DNA from: Magnetococcus sp. PR-3
GTDB lineage: Bacteria > Pseudomonadota > Magnetococcia > Magnetococcales > Magnetococcaceae
DNA length: 64,000 bases
Assembly: GCF_036689865.1 (NCBI RefSeq)
Contig: NZ_JBAHUQ010000014.1
Coordinates: 85,069-149,068, forward strand
Direction: 5' to 3'
The notes under the pieces are model-generated. The model saw nothing but the letters and a program-made list of their open reading frames with translations. It was not told the DNA's origin and did no database searches. Made by a program: the position numbers and the translations under genes. Shown here piece after piece: positions 18,224 through 26,714 of the stretch (position 1 is the first letter of the stretch; the number at the start of each line of letters is the position of its first letter).

Positions 18224-19057
18224 ATGAAACAGTTTATAATCGACTCCATCAGTCCGGTGGATATGATCTCGTGGGCCGTGACGGCGCTCTTCTTTTGTGG
18301 GGCTGCCTTGATCTATGGGGGAGATGTTGCCACAGCCTTTATCGGTGCAGGTGGTGTGGTCTTAACCATGTTTTTGGTGGGGACCGCCATTGAGGTGATG
18401 ATTGAGACCCTGAAGGATGTTAAAGGTATTGGGACTTTAACCGGTTTTCTCACCAACGGCCCCGAAGCTTTGGTTGTGATTGTCGGCTTAGCGGTTGGGG
18501 ATGTGCTGTTTGCCTCTTCAACGCCTCTTGGCTCCAACTACATGAACCCCATACTGCTGCTGTTGGCTGGGTTGACGGTAGGGCGTTTTGCTCTCATCTT
18601 TACCGTTAAGCCACTCTATACATGGTTGGCTATTGCATGTACGGCAGCATTGGCAGGGGGGTTTTATATTATCCCCAAAGAACACTACCTTTATTGGTTG
18701 ATTGCCGTCTTGGTGATTAGCGCCTACTTCTTTTTTACCCGTCCTGAGGAGGGTGAGGAAGAGGTTGATGAGATTGTCATTTCCAAAGCTTGGTTTTTCC
18801 CTGCATTTCTTATTCTGCTGGCGGGGGGGTACTTTTTGGATCCTGTGGTGAACTTTGCCTCGGACGCATCCAATGTACCTAAAGGGGTTATTGGTTTTGT
18901 GGTGTTATCCACCTTGACCAGTTGGCCTGAATTTAAGTCCACCATGGCCTTGCTAAGGCGTAACCGGGGTACAGCTGCGATCTTGAATATTGTGGTGAGT
19001 AACATTACCAACCTATGGTTGGCGGCCATTGGTGTTGCGGTCTATCTGGCCATGTAA
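18224..19057 (+). CDS. Ca2+/cation antiporter-like membrane protein (CaCA superfamily)
   Basis: 277 residues with about eight to ten membrane helices. Two inverted alpha-repeat-like segments are visible: GFLTNGPEALVVIVGLAVGD, continuing to GSNYMNP, in the first half, and STLTSWPEFKSTMAL to VVSNITNLW in the second. The Pro-Glu and Ser-Asn-x-x-Asn residues are the cation-binding positions of sodium/calcium exchangers. Transported ions are inferred. ATG 18224 with AGGGAAAG upstream is chosen over the longer frame from 18164. It is shorter than typical YrbG (~320 aa), but both repeats are present. Confidence 0.78.
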   Translation: MKQFIIDSISPVDMISWAVTALFFCGAALIYGGDVATAFIGAGGVVLTMFLVGTAIEVMIETLKDVKGIGTLTGFLTNGPEALVVIVGLAVGDVLFASSTPLGSNYMNPILLLLAGLTVGRFALIFTVKPLYTWLAIACTAALAGGFYIIPKEHYLYWLIAVLVISAYFFFTRPEEGEEEVDEIVISKAWFFPAFLILLAGGYFLDPVVNFASDASNVPKGVIGFVVLSTLTSWPEFKSTMALLRRNRGTAAILNIVVSNITNLWLAAIGVAVYLAM

Positions 19058-19073
19058 TGCGATCGTAAAGCGC

Positions 19074-19110
19074 AAAAAAAGCCCAGAGCAGTCATGCTCT
19101 GGGCTTTTTT
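19074..19110. terminator. Bidirectional Rho-independent terminator
   Basis: AAAAAAAGCCCAGAGCA pairs with TGCTCTGGGCTTTTTT around a 4-nt loop. It serves the convergent antiporter and MBL genes. Confidence 0.95.
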
Positions 19111-19134
19111 CTTATGAGCAAAGGCTTGGAACGC

Positions 19135-20118
19135 TTACCCCGCCTCTTTTTCTTTCTGCTTGGCCTGATAATCCAGCCAGACTTCCAGCCCCTGGGCGTT
19201 GATCTCCATATCCATTAACATCCAGTCGTTAATCAATACCGCAGCCTGTGCATCGCTGTGGCCAATACGTACCAGCTCGTCGGTGTACATTTGGTGGCAT
19301 TGGGCGCGTAGATAGTTCGCACGGGCTTCCTTCTCTTCTGGTGCGTCCTGAGTGAACTCAACCACACGATCCAGTTGACGGTGTAGGTCGGTGCGTAAGC
19401 GTTCTTCAAAAGGGATCATGCTGTAGTGGGTTAGAAAAATGCGTTCTGGCTTAAGATCGGATAACCGGTCTATGGTCTTATGTAGTTCAACCGGGTCGAA
19501 CTGCACCGGTGTGGTGGTAGGGAAGAGGTAGTGTTTACCAACAAAGTCGGTCTCCCGATAGGAGATACCAAAGGAGTCTCCTGTAAAGACACCCCGACTT
19601 TTTTCATCCCAGACACAAAAGTGATGCTTGGCATGGCCTTGGGTCTCGACAAAGCGTAGTTGGCGACCATTCAGATCAACGGTGTCGTTATCCCCAGCTT
19701 CAATGACCCGCTCTGCAGGGATCGGTTCAATAGCGCCATAGGTGCGGGCAAAGGATGCATCGCCATAAACCGCTTTGGCCCCTGCAACCAACTTCGTTGG
19801 ATCGATCATATGGCGTGCACCACGGGGGTGTACAATCAGCTTGGCATTGGGCAGTTGCTGCATCAGCTGCCCTGCGCCTCCTGCATGGTCCAGGTGTACA
19901 TGGGTCACGATGACATACTCTACCTCTGTAGGCAGAATATTGTTACGTTCCAGGGCTTGGATCATGGCGGGTACTGAATAGCGGGTACCGGTTTCAATAA
20001 AAGCAGCACGACTGCCCTCAACCATTAGGTAACAGGCGGCTAAGCGTGGGCGGTGAAAATTTGCATCAATACAGGTAATGCCAAAGCCATGTTCAATATA
20101 TGGGGCAGGGCGGGTCAT
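19135..20118 (-). CDS. MBL-fold metallo-hydrolase
   Basis: 327 residues. The metal site is THVHLDHAGG near residue 73, followed by QGHAKHHFCVWDEK and GVFTGDSFG, the standard metallo-beta-lactamase ligands. The ~90 C-terminal residues form a helical extension (RTDLHRQLDRVVEFTQDAPE). It resembles glyoxalase II-like and lactonase-like hydrolases of unknown substrate. ATG 20118 has GAGAGGA upstream. The promoter is shared with, or very close to, the divergent glycosyltransferase gene. Confidence 0.85.
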   Translation of the reverse strand: MTRPAPYIEHGFGITCIDANFHRPRLAACYLMVEGSRAAFIETGTRYSVPAMIQALERNNILPTEVEYVIVTHVHLDHAGGAGQLMQQLPNAKLIVHPRGARHMIDPTKLVAGAKAVYGDASFARTYGAIEPIPAERVIEAGDNDTVDLNGRQLRFVETQGHAKHHFCVWDEKSRGVFTGDSFGISYRETDFVGKHYLFPTTTPVQFDPVELHKTIDRLSDLKPERIFLTHYSMIPFEERLRTDLHRQLDRVVEFTQDAPEEKEARANYLRAQCHQMYTDELVRIGHSDAQAAVLINDWMLMDMEINAQGLEVWLDYQAKQKEKEAG

Positions 20119-20236
20119 AGAGCATCCTCTCTTGCGCGGTGTATCACAGTACAGGCAGACTGGGCTGGTACACGGTCATTATAAAACCTTATTCCCCCAT
20201 TGTGCGGGACTACTCTGTCAGGATCAAGCCTCTCCC

Positions 20237-21256
20237 ATGTCGCTACCTTACGTTTCTGTTGTGCTGCCTTTCTATAATGCTTCATCCACACTGGAAGAGG
20301 CCCTAAACTCCATTGCCAAGCAAACCCTGTCTCACTTTGAGGTGGTGATGGTTGATGATGGCAGTGAGGATCAGAGCAGAGCCATCGCACATGCTTGGTG
20401 TCAGCGCGATCAGCGCTTTCACCTATGTGTAATGCCGTATAATCAGGGTGTTAGTGCTGCTATGAATCGAGGGATGGCAGAAGCCAAGGCAACCTATGTT
20501 GCCCGCATGGATGCCGATGATGTCATGTTGCCCGAGCGGCTGGAGCGACAGTATGCACATCTCCAACAGCATCCTGATCTCACACTGGTGGCGAGCTGTG
20601 TATCGCTCTTTCCTGAAGAGGATATTACCCCAGGGTTTCAGCGGTATATCGATTGGCAAAACCGATGTCTGAGTTCGGCGCATATTGCGCATGAGATCTA
20701 TTGGGAGGCGCCCCTAGCAAACCCTAGTGTGATGTTTGTTAAAGAGACTGTTGTTGCCCTGGGCGGTGTTTTAGAAGGGGATTTTCCCGAAGATTATGAG
20801 TTGTGGTTACGGTTGAACGCCCATGGTTATAAAATGGAGAAGCTACCGCAAACCTTATTGAAATGGCGGGATAGTGCAGGGCGGTTAACCCGTACCCACC
20901 CGCGTTATAGCCGTGAAGCATTTGATCGTATTCGTGCTCGGTATCTGGCCAAGGATCCGCGTCTTCATCAAGGGCGCCCTCTGGTTATTTGGGGGGCTGG
21001 GCGGCCGACCCGTAAGCGTGTGGCCCATCTGCTTGAATATGGGCACTCTGTCACAGCTTGGATTGATATTGACCCCAAAAAAATAGGCCAAATGTTAAAG
21101 GGTGTACCGGTGCAAGCGCCAACGTGGTTGGAAGGGTTGCAACCAAAACCGATGGTGCTCAGTTATGTGGCCAACCATGGGGCGCGATCGAAAATTGAGC
21201 CGATTCTTCGAAAGATGGACTATCAATGGGGCAAAGATTACCTGATGGTGGGGTAA
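20237..21256 (+). CDS. Family 2 glycosyltransferase with C-terminal Rossmann-like domain
   Basis: 339 residues. The GT-A domain starts VSVVLPFYNASSTLEEALNS, with VVMVDDGSEDQS (nucleotide-sugar binding) and the metal motif ARMDADDVMLPERL. The acceptor region includes DFPEDYELWLRL, the ED motif typical of GT2. From about residue 250 a second unit begins (PLVIWGAGRPTRKRVAHLLE), with a Gly-rich loop and VTAWIDIDPKKIGQ, resembling PglD-like or dinucleotide-binding folds. It probably acts in surface polysaccharide synthesis. ATG 20237 is chosen because the longer frame overlaps the divergent MBL gene. It stands alone, not in a polysaccharide cluster. Confidence 0.85.
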   Translation: MSLPYVSVVLPFYNASSTLEEALNSIAKQTLSHFEVVMVDDGSEDQSRAIAHAWCQRDQRFHLCVMPYNQGVSAAMNRGMAEAKATYVARMDADDVMLPERLERQYAHLQQHPDLTLVASCVSLFPEEDITPGFQRYIDWQNRCLSSAHIAHEIYWEAPLANPSVMFVKETVVALGGVLEGDFPEDYELWLRLNAHGYKMEKLPQTLLKWRDSAGRLTRTHPRYSREAFDRIRARYLAKDPRLHQGRPLVIWGAGRPTRKRVAHLLEYGHSVTAWIDIDPKKIGQMLKGVPVQAPTWLEGLQPKPMVLSYVANHGARSKIEPILRKMDYQWGKDYLMVG

Positions 21257-21344
21257 TTGCTTCCTAAAAGAGTTTGCTTTGTCCGGGTGTGTTGGTGTAA
21301 GTGTGTTGGTAAGTTCTTTAAAACTTTGTAAAATATATTTTGGC

Positions 21345-21600
21345 ATCGTAAATGCATTTAGGTAGGTCAAGGCCCACGGTAAGTTGATACCGAAAGAAGG
21401 CCAAAACTGTGAGTTGGAAGCCGCGATGGGTGTGTCACACCATCAAAGCCTTGCGCGGATGGATCGATTGGGAGCAGTCGATCCATCCCGGCTTTTAAAC
21501 CCACGGCAAGGGAAGAGCATGATGCTCTTGTGCTTCATGGGGTGTCGGCCTAACGGGCACCCCATGGACGCCACCTTCCATACTTGGGAGGGGACCTAAG
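21345..21600 (+). ncRNA. Structured intergenic region, candidate small RNA or leader
   Basis: Several strong stem-loops follow one another. AAAGCC + GGATGGATCGA (21445-21467) pairs with TCGATCCATCC + GGCTTT (21478-21495). AAGAGCAT pairs with ATGCTCTT (21513-21529). CATGGGGTG pairs with CACCCCATG (21536-21566). GGCC-CACGGT pairs around 21371-21402. A TATATT hexamer at 21334-21339 could be a -10 box. It does not match RNase P, tmRNA, SRP RNA, 6S RNA or any riboswitch consensus I know. A 71-codon frame crosses the hairpins but has no convincing start. It could be a leader of the next gene. Confidence 0.4.
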
Positions 21601-21683
21601 GGAAATGACAATCAGAAGAGGTGTGTCGGGCGACATCAGGGAGGGTGTGGGTCCGGTTTTGCCTGTCTGAAGTGTAGGGTGTG

Positions 21684-22232
21684 ATGGAGTCCCTTCGTAC
21701 CAGAACCGTTGGTACAGGTGGTGATGTAACCTATGCGCCCATTGGTCAGGGACGTACCGAACAGGCTGCGCGTGCCCATCCGATCAAAGGGCGGAGCTAC
21801 CGTAAAGACTCCCCATGGTTGGGGGATGCTGTGCGCATTTCACTCAGCCGTACCGCCATGCGTATGCTGCGCTGGCTACGTGGTCAATCCGAACCCGCCT
21901 TATCTCATAAGCCCCACCCATCCGTGGCGACCTATGGTCGTGACGGCAAAACACGTCCCATGGTTGATGCTCAGTTTCCTCTACATGAAGAGGGCCGACC
22001 CCAGGAGTTTAAAAACAGTCCATGGAGTACCTCGGCTGGGGGGGTAAGCATGAGCAAGCGTGGACGTGTGGTTTATGGGGTATTGAAACATATGCAGGCC
22101 TCTAAAGGAGACCAATCCCGATTTTTAGCGGCAATGCGAGAGAACCGAAGAGCTGGGCGGCTTAACGAGGCTGATTTGCAAGCTGCCAGGGATACCTTGG
22201 GGGACTGGATGGAAGCAGAAGACACCCCTTAG
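21684..22232 (+). CDS. Hypothetical protein
   Basis: 182 residues, not recognised. It is basic and rich in Arg, Pro and Gly, with a likely helical C-terminus (DQSRFLAAMRENRRAGRLNE, then ADLQAARDTLGDWMEA). It has no signal peptide or membrane segment. ATG 21684 follows AGGG; GTG 21681 is the alternative. It lies directly downstream of the structured region at 21345-21600 and ends 4 bp from the convergent hemerythrin-PilZ gene. Coding is supported by the clean helix at the end and by the tight convergent spacing. Confidence 0.6.
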   Translation: MESLRTRTVGTGGDVTYAPIGQGRTEQAARAHPIKGRSYRKDSPWLGDAVRISLSRTAMRMLRWLRGQSEPALSHKPHPSVATYGRDGKTRPMVDAQFPLHEEGRPQEFKNSPWSTSAGGVSMSKRGRVVYGVLKHMQASKGDQSRFLAAMRENRRAGRLNEADLQAARDTLGDWMEAEDTP

Positions 22233-22235
22233 AGG

Positions 22236-23015
22236 TTATTCTTGAGACGCGGTCAGTGGCCCGCCTTTTTTAATAACCTCATGCAAGGAGTGGTGTTGAG
22301 AGGAGAGAAAGGAGAGTGCAACCCCTTGTTCATCGCACCGTACAATACGACAGGGGACCTCTTTAAGTTCTGAGGAGGCCATGCAACTGATGCGACCCAG
22401 CTCCCCATCCTTTAACCAAGTGGGAGGGTTGGTGATAAGCAGTTTAACACCACTGGCACTAATGTTCTCGCAACGTCCGGTTAAGGCTTGGCCGTTGGTA
22501 AGTTGTAGAATAATGCGGGCTTTAAAATGGTAGCGCGGTGAACGTTCCTGGACCTCTGCAACAGGTTTGAAGGTTAGGTCGTTTTTGTCCGTTTCTAGAA
22601 TGTGCTGACAGAGCCATTTTGCCAGTGTGCCACCCATGGCTTCAGCTTTTTTCTTGCGTTGCTCAGGCAGCTCTTTAACCCGCTCCAGGTCTCTGGTTAG
22701 CTGATCAATCTCTTGGCGAAATTCACGATGATTCTGTTTGTGACTAACCAGATCTCTATGTCCCGCGCGCTGCATTTGGGCCTCTTCATAGCCTAAATGT
22801 TCATCCAGCGCTGATTGGGTTTCAAGAATTAAGGAGGCAATAAGAAACCACTCGCTGGTGACGCTTAAGGTACGCTGAAAGGCCAGAGCAGCACGAAAAA
22901 TGCGTTCATGTTGACGATCAATAACCTCAATGCCTAGGCGAAAATCCCGATCAAACGTAACCGTTCGGTTTCGGCAGCGAAAAGTTAAATCTGTAGCTTG
23001 AGCCGTTAGGGGCAT
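22236..23015 (-). CDS. Hemerythrin-PilZ fusion protein
   Basis: 259 residues. Residues ~20-150 are a bacteriohemerythrin domain with all seven di-iron ligands at family spacing: H36, H73, E77, H92, H96, H138, D143. Residues ~158-250 are a PilZ domain with RYHFK (161-165, K replacing the second Arg of RxxxR) and NISASG (184-189, the [D/N]xSxxG motif). PilZ domains bind c-di-GMP, while bacteriohemerythrins bind O2 reversibly. The fusion should combine O2 or redox sensing with c-di-GMP response. No membrane segment. Whether the altered RxxxR site still binds c-di-GMP is uncertain. Confidence 0.88.
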   Translation of the reverse strand: MPLTAQATDLTFRCRNRTVTFDRDFRLGIEVIDRQHERIFRAALAFQRTLSVTSEWFLIASLILETQSALDEHLGYEEAQMQRAGHRDLVSHKQNHREFRQEIDQLTRDLERVKELPEQRKKKAEAMGGTLAKWLCQHILETDKNDLTFKPVAEVQERSPRYHFKARIILQLTNGQALTGRCENISASGVKLLITNPPTWLKDGELGRISCMASSELKEVPCRIVRCDEQGVALSFLSSQHHSLHEVIKKGGPLTASQE

Positions 23016-23187
23016 GGTGGTGACCGCTTAAGTGCTTAAAAATGGATCAGAATGAGGTGTGATTCTTAACATGGATCACGGACATGTCAAGAAAACTCTA
23101 TGATATAACAGAGGTTTTATGCAGGAAGTGTGGATTAGCCTGTTGGGTGTATATGGTAAAAGTCATACCTACACAACGGCACTTTTT

Positions 23188-23676
23188 TTATGGATTGATA
23201 TAGGTTCGATCCAAGGCTTCACCAATGGTCTTGAGTAGGCGGTTGGTATCTTCAATGGTGATGTCTCCATGGGCTTCGACCAGAAGTAAACGCCCCATGG
23301 TGGGTAGAGGGGTACCGCCCCAAAGATGGTAGTTTAGCTCTTGGTGACGCCAATGACGCATACGGGGGTCGGGCCCATGCATGACCTGCTCAACCGTTTG
23401 GGTCAAGGCGGTGCTTAATGGGGGGGACTCCTGACAGGCCATTAAAAAAGGACCTAGGCGGGGGTTCCAGTAGGCAACCATCTGTACCGGCATCCAGCTA
23501 TTGAGCCATGCCAGCAAGGTATGTAGACCTTTAGCCAGATCTGTATGCTTAAGGAGTCCTTGATAAAGGTCCCCCATGGGCAGTTCCAAGACCTGATCTT
23601 TATAGATCATGCTGATTGCTTCAGTGCGAGCCTCGGGCTTACTGAGCCGTGCGGGTAGCATCTCCATATCCCCCAT
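23188..23676 (-). CDS. Hypothetical protein, possibly GAF-like
   Basis: 162 residues, not firmly recognised. The middle and end (LLAWLNSWMPVQMVAYWNPR and ITIEDTNRLLKTIGEALDRT) resemble the central strand and closing helix of GAF domains, but no ligand motif is clear. The open frame begins at TTG 23715. ATG 23676, or ATG 23667 and 23661, preceded by G-rich sequence, look better, so the start is uncertain. It is divergent from lolA and follows the hemerythrin-PilZ gene on the same strand, 170 bp away. Confidence 0.55.
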   Translation of the reverse strand: MGDMEMLPARLSKPEARTEAISMIYKDQVLELPMGDLYQGLLKHTDLAKGLHTLLAWLNSWMPVQMVAYWNPRLGPFLMACQESPPLSTALTQTVEQVMHGPDPRMRHWRHQELNYHLWGGTPLPTMGRLLLVEAHGDITIEDTNRLLKTIGEALDRTYINP

Positions 23677-23905
23677 CCCCCGGATATACCATGCAAAAAG
23701 ATTGACAGGTGCCAATGTATCGGCCTGTAAATCAGGAAAAATGCCGCAATCCTCTCCTAATTTCTTCTAATACCTAGCTTAAAAGGCAAAGGGCGTGCCA
23801 CTTGGCGGAGAATATGGCTTTATGTGGAGGGTTGCCCAAGACCGTTGAGCGTGGGAAAATCAGGCTTTTATGCCTTTCATGTGGGATCCAGGGGAGTGGC
23901 TTGTG

Positions 23906-24571
23906 ATGGGGAAACATGTTTTAAAGACCTTATTGGTGTTTGGGGTTCTACTCTGGGCTCCCATGGTTTGGGCTGCAGATGAGGTAAGTGAAGATGTTAA
24001 GAAGGCAGCGGCTGCGGTGGCACGTCTGCAGCTGTTTATTGATGGTATCTCGACCATAGAAGCCGTGTTTATCCAGCGGGTACGTAGTAGTGACAGTGTA
24101 GAGATTGAGGAGAGTAAAGGACGCTTTGTCGCTTTACGCCCAGGCAAGTTCCGCTGGGATTATGAGAGCCCTGAAGTTCAACATATTGTATGTGATGGTG
24201 AGACGGTCTGGCTGCATGAACCTGAGCTACAGCAGGTAACCCGTATTAATGCAGACCGTCTGGACCGCGCCCCTGCCGCTTTTTTGGTCTCTAAAACCCG
24301 TATTGCAGAGCGTTTTTTCACCAAGGTAGCGCATAATAGTAAGTTGGGGTTGGATACCATTTTTATGACACCACGTACCCAGGCGGCTCATTTTAAAGAG
24401 ATTGCCATTACGCTGGATAAAACAGCCTCACAAATCCAATATTTTGAAGTGGAAGACACCCTGGGCAACCGCTCTTTTTTTCAGTTTGTAGGCATGCGTA
24501 TGAACCACCGGGTGGATGCCGATCGTTTTGAGTTTCAAATTCCCAAAGGTGCCGATCTGATTGATGGGTAA
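23906..24571 (+). CDS. lolA: Outer-membrane lipoprotein carrier protein LolA
   Basis: 221 residues. A signal peptide (KHVLKTLLVFGVLLWAPMVW, cleavage after AWA-like VWA) precedes the LolA domain: FIQRVRSSDSVEIEESKGRF, then RPGKFRWDYESPEVQHIVCD and DGETVWLHEPELQQVT, diagnostic of LolA. It carries lipoproteins through the periplasm from LolCDE to LolB. ATG 23906 with GGGGAG upstream is preferred; the frame is open to 23870. Confidence 0.92.
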   Translation: MGKHVLKTLLVFGVLLWAPMVWAADEVSEDVKKAAAAVARLQLFIDGISTIEAVFIQRVRSSDSVEIEESKGRFVALRPGKFRWDYESPEVQHIVCDGETVWLHEPELQQVTRINADRLDRAPAAFLVSKTRIAERFFTKVAHNSKLGLDTIFMTPRTQAAHFKEIAITLDKTASQIQYFEVEDTLGNRSFFQFVGMRMNHRVDADRFEFQIPKGADLIDG

Positions 24572-24654
24572 TGTGACGTTTTTCACAAATGTTCTGCCAT
24601 ATGTTATGATGCGCCGCCTGACCCAATAACCGATGCAACTGTGACGAGGTTTTC

Positions 24655-25140
24655 ATGCCCTCTTTTGATATTGTTTCTGAAGTCGACCTGCAGGAAGTGG
24701 ATAACGCGGTCAACCAAGCGGTGAAAGAGATTACCACCCGCTACGACTTTAAAGGTTCTAAGAGTACACTCTCCCGCGAAGAGTCGGTGATCAAGATCTT
24801 GGCCGATGATGAGTATAAACTGGAACAGGTCGTTGAAGTGCTTAAAGGCAAGATGGTCCGCCGCAAAGTTGACCCAAATTTTTTGGATTACGGCACGGTA
24901 GAGCCTGCTTCTGGTGCAATGGTTCGTCAGGACGTTACGGTTAAGCAGGGTATTGAGACCGATCTGGCCAAAAAGATTGTTAAGGCGATCAAAGGGGCCA
25001 AATTAAAGGTTCAGGCGTCCATTCAAGGGGAGCAAGTGCGGGTTTCCGGTAAAAAGCGCGATGACCTGCAACAGACCATTGCCCTGGTCAAAGAACAGAG
25101 TTTTGACCAACCTTTGCAGTACATGAACTTCCGAGACTAA
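24655..25140 (+). CDS. yajQ: YajQ-family nucleotide-binding protein
   Basis: 161 residues, the standard length. It starts MPSFDIVSEVDLQEVDNAVN, then has TTRYDFKGSK, KGKMVRRKVD, GTVEPASG and KAIKGAKLKVQASIQGEQVR, the conserved YajQ/DUF520 blocks. Family members bind nucleotides, and in Xanthomonas one acts as a c-di-GMP receptor and transcription co-factor. ATG 24655 follows GAGG. It is followed by a terminator-like hairpin and then rimO. Confidence 0.95.
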   Translation: MPSFDIVSEVDLQEVDNAVNQAVKEITTRYDFKGSKSTLSREESVIKILADDEYKLEQVVEVLKGKMVRRKVDPNFLDYGTVEPASGAMVRQDVTVKQGIETDLAKKIVKAIKGAKLKVQASIQGEQVRVSGKKRDDLQQTIALVKEQSFDQPLQYMNFRD

Positions 25141-25174
25141 TCGTTGCAGCCTACCTTCTGCACCTATGATTGAA

Positions 25175-25216
25175 AGGGCCTGTTGGGTGGTTTCCCAACA
25201 GGCCCCAACCCTTTTT
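25175..25216 (+). terminator. Terminator-like hairpin between yajQ and rimO
   Basis: GGGCCTGTTGGG pairs with CCCAACAGGCCC over 12 bp with a 6-nt loop, followed by CAACCCTTTTT. The T-run ends only about 15 bp before the rimO start codon, so it may act as an attenuator as well as ending yajQ transcripts. Confidence 0.7.
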
Positions 25217-25230
25217 AGAGAGCTGACACC

Positions 25231-26709
25231 ATGAGTGGTGATAATCCCATTGTTCCAGCGGTGAGTGACGAGTTTGATCTGGGAGATCTGGATCTTAACT
25301 TTGATGAGCCCAGTGAAGTGCCTGTGGAGACCTATACGGCTGAAGAGCTGGCCAATGCCAAGGGAACTGTGGGTGTGATCTCTCTGGGCTGTTCCAAAAA
25401 CACGGTAGATTCGGAACAGATGTTGGGTCGCTTTGTGAGTGAAGGGTACCTGCTGGTGGCGGATCCCATGCAGGCGGATATGCTGGTGGTGAACACCTGT
25501 GGCTTTATTGCCGATGCCGAGCGGGAGTCCCGTGAAAGCATTGATGAAATGGCCCACCTGAAAAAACTCTATCCCAATAAAAAATTGATTGTGACCGGGT
25601 GTCTCTCCCAGCGCTATGGGGCCAAACTGTTGGAGGACCACCCTCAAATTGATCTGCTGTTGGGGGCGGGTAAGTACGATACGTTAATTCCCTTAATGGA
25701 AGCGGCGGAGCCTCCACCGGTTGATCAGGTGGCCGAACCAGATGCCGCTGCGACTCATGAAGTCCCCCGTTTGATTACCACAGGGGAGAGCACCGCTTAC
25801 GTTAAAATTGCCGAAGGGTGCAACAACAGCTGTACCTTCTGCATTATCCCTAAGCTACGGGGTCCCTTCCGCTCTCGTACCTTGGATGATATCGCCTCTG
25901 AGGTTGAGCAGCTGACGGAGTCGGGGAGTGATGAACTGATTTTGATCTCTCAGGATACCACCTGGTATGGGCGTGATTTACAGGAACGCAGTAGCTTAAC
26001 AGCACTTCTACAGAAAATTTTAAACAGCTGCGATGCCCCCTGGATCCGCATGCTTTACCTCTATCCGACCTTGGTTAAGCAAGAGCTGTTAAGCTTGATC
26101 GCTCAAGACGATCGCCTGTTGCCTTACTTTGATATCCCCCTGCAACATGCAGACTCCAATGTGCTCAAGCGTATGCAGCGTAGTGAACGGCTTGAGACCG
26201 TGCGTCAAATGGTGGCGGATATTCGGAGCACAGTACCCGGCGCGATTATACGCTCCACGTTTATTGTGGGTTTTCCGGGGGAGACCGAGCAAGAGTTCCA
26301 AACCCTGCTGGACTTTATTCAAGAGAGCCAGTTGGACTGGGTGGGGGTCTTTACCTACTCGGATGAAGAGGGAACGGCAGCGTTTAATCTACCCAATAAA
26401 GTCTCTTCAACCGAGGCTGAGTCCCGTCGGGAGCGGTTGATGGCCATGCAACAGCCCATTACTAGCCAACGTTTAAAGCGTTGGCTGGGGCAGACTATGG
26501 CGGTGTTGGTTGAAGAGTTTGATGAAGAGCATGCCTGCTTTGTGGGACGTTTCTGGGGGCAGGCCCCAGAGGTGGATGGGCAGGTGCTTATTCAGGCCAA
26601 CGAGGCGTTGGAACCTGGACATTTTGTGCCCGTCTCCATTACCGAAGTGCTTGGCTATGATCTCTATGGAGATTTGGTCGATCTGGCGGATCTTCCTGAA
26701 GAGGTGTAA
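25231..26709 (+). CDS. rimO: Ribosomal protein S12 methylthiotransferase RimO
   Basis: 492 residues. The N-terminal MTTase domain has [28 protein letters not shown] and [10 protein letters not shown] (three Cys of one [4Fe-4S] cluster). The radical-SAM core has [20 protein letters not shown] (CxxxCxxC). A TRAM domain follows. It methylthiolates the conserved Asp of S12. About 40 acidic extra residues precede the usual start. The reading frame after ATG 25231 is clean, and a downstream start is not obvious. rarA follows 5 bp later. Confidence 0.96.
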   Translation: MSGDNPIVPAVSDEFDLGDLDLNFDEPSEVPVETYTAEELANAKGTVGVISLGCSKNTVDSEQMLGRFVSEGYLLVADPMQADMLVVNTCGFIADAERESRESIDEMAHLKKLYPNKKLIVTGCLSQRYGAKLLEDHPQIDLLLGAGKYDTLIPLMEAAEPPPVDQVAEPDAAATHEVPRLITTGESTAYVKIAEGCNNSCTFCIIPKLRGPFRSRTLDDIASEVEQLTESGSDELILISQDTTWYGRDLQERSSLTALLQKILNSCDAPWIRMLYLYPTLVKQELLSLIAQDDRLLPYFDIPLQHADSNVLKRMQRSERLETVRQMVADIRSTVPGAIIRSTFIVGFPGETEQEFQTLLDFIQESQLDWVGVFTYSDEEGTAAFNLPNKVSSTEAESRRERLMAMQQPITSQRLKRWLGQTMAVLVEEFDEEHACFVGRFWGQAPEVDGQVLIQANEALEPGHFVPVSITEVLGYDLYGDLVDLADLPEEV

Positions 26710-26714
26710 GAGCC

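Noticed and set aside
21384..21599. 71-codon plus-strand frame inside the structured region
   Set aside because: It has no good ribosome-binding site and no recognisable protein pattern, and it crosses several strong stems, so structured RNA is a better explanation.
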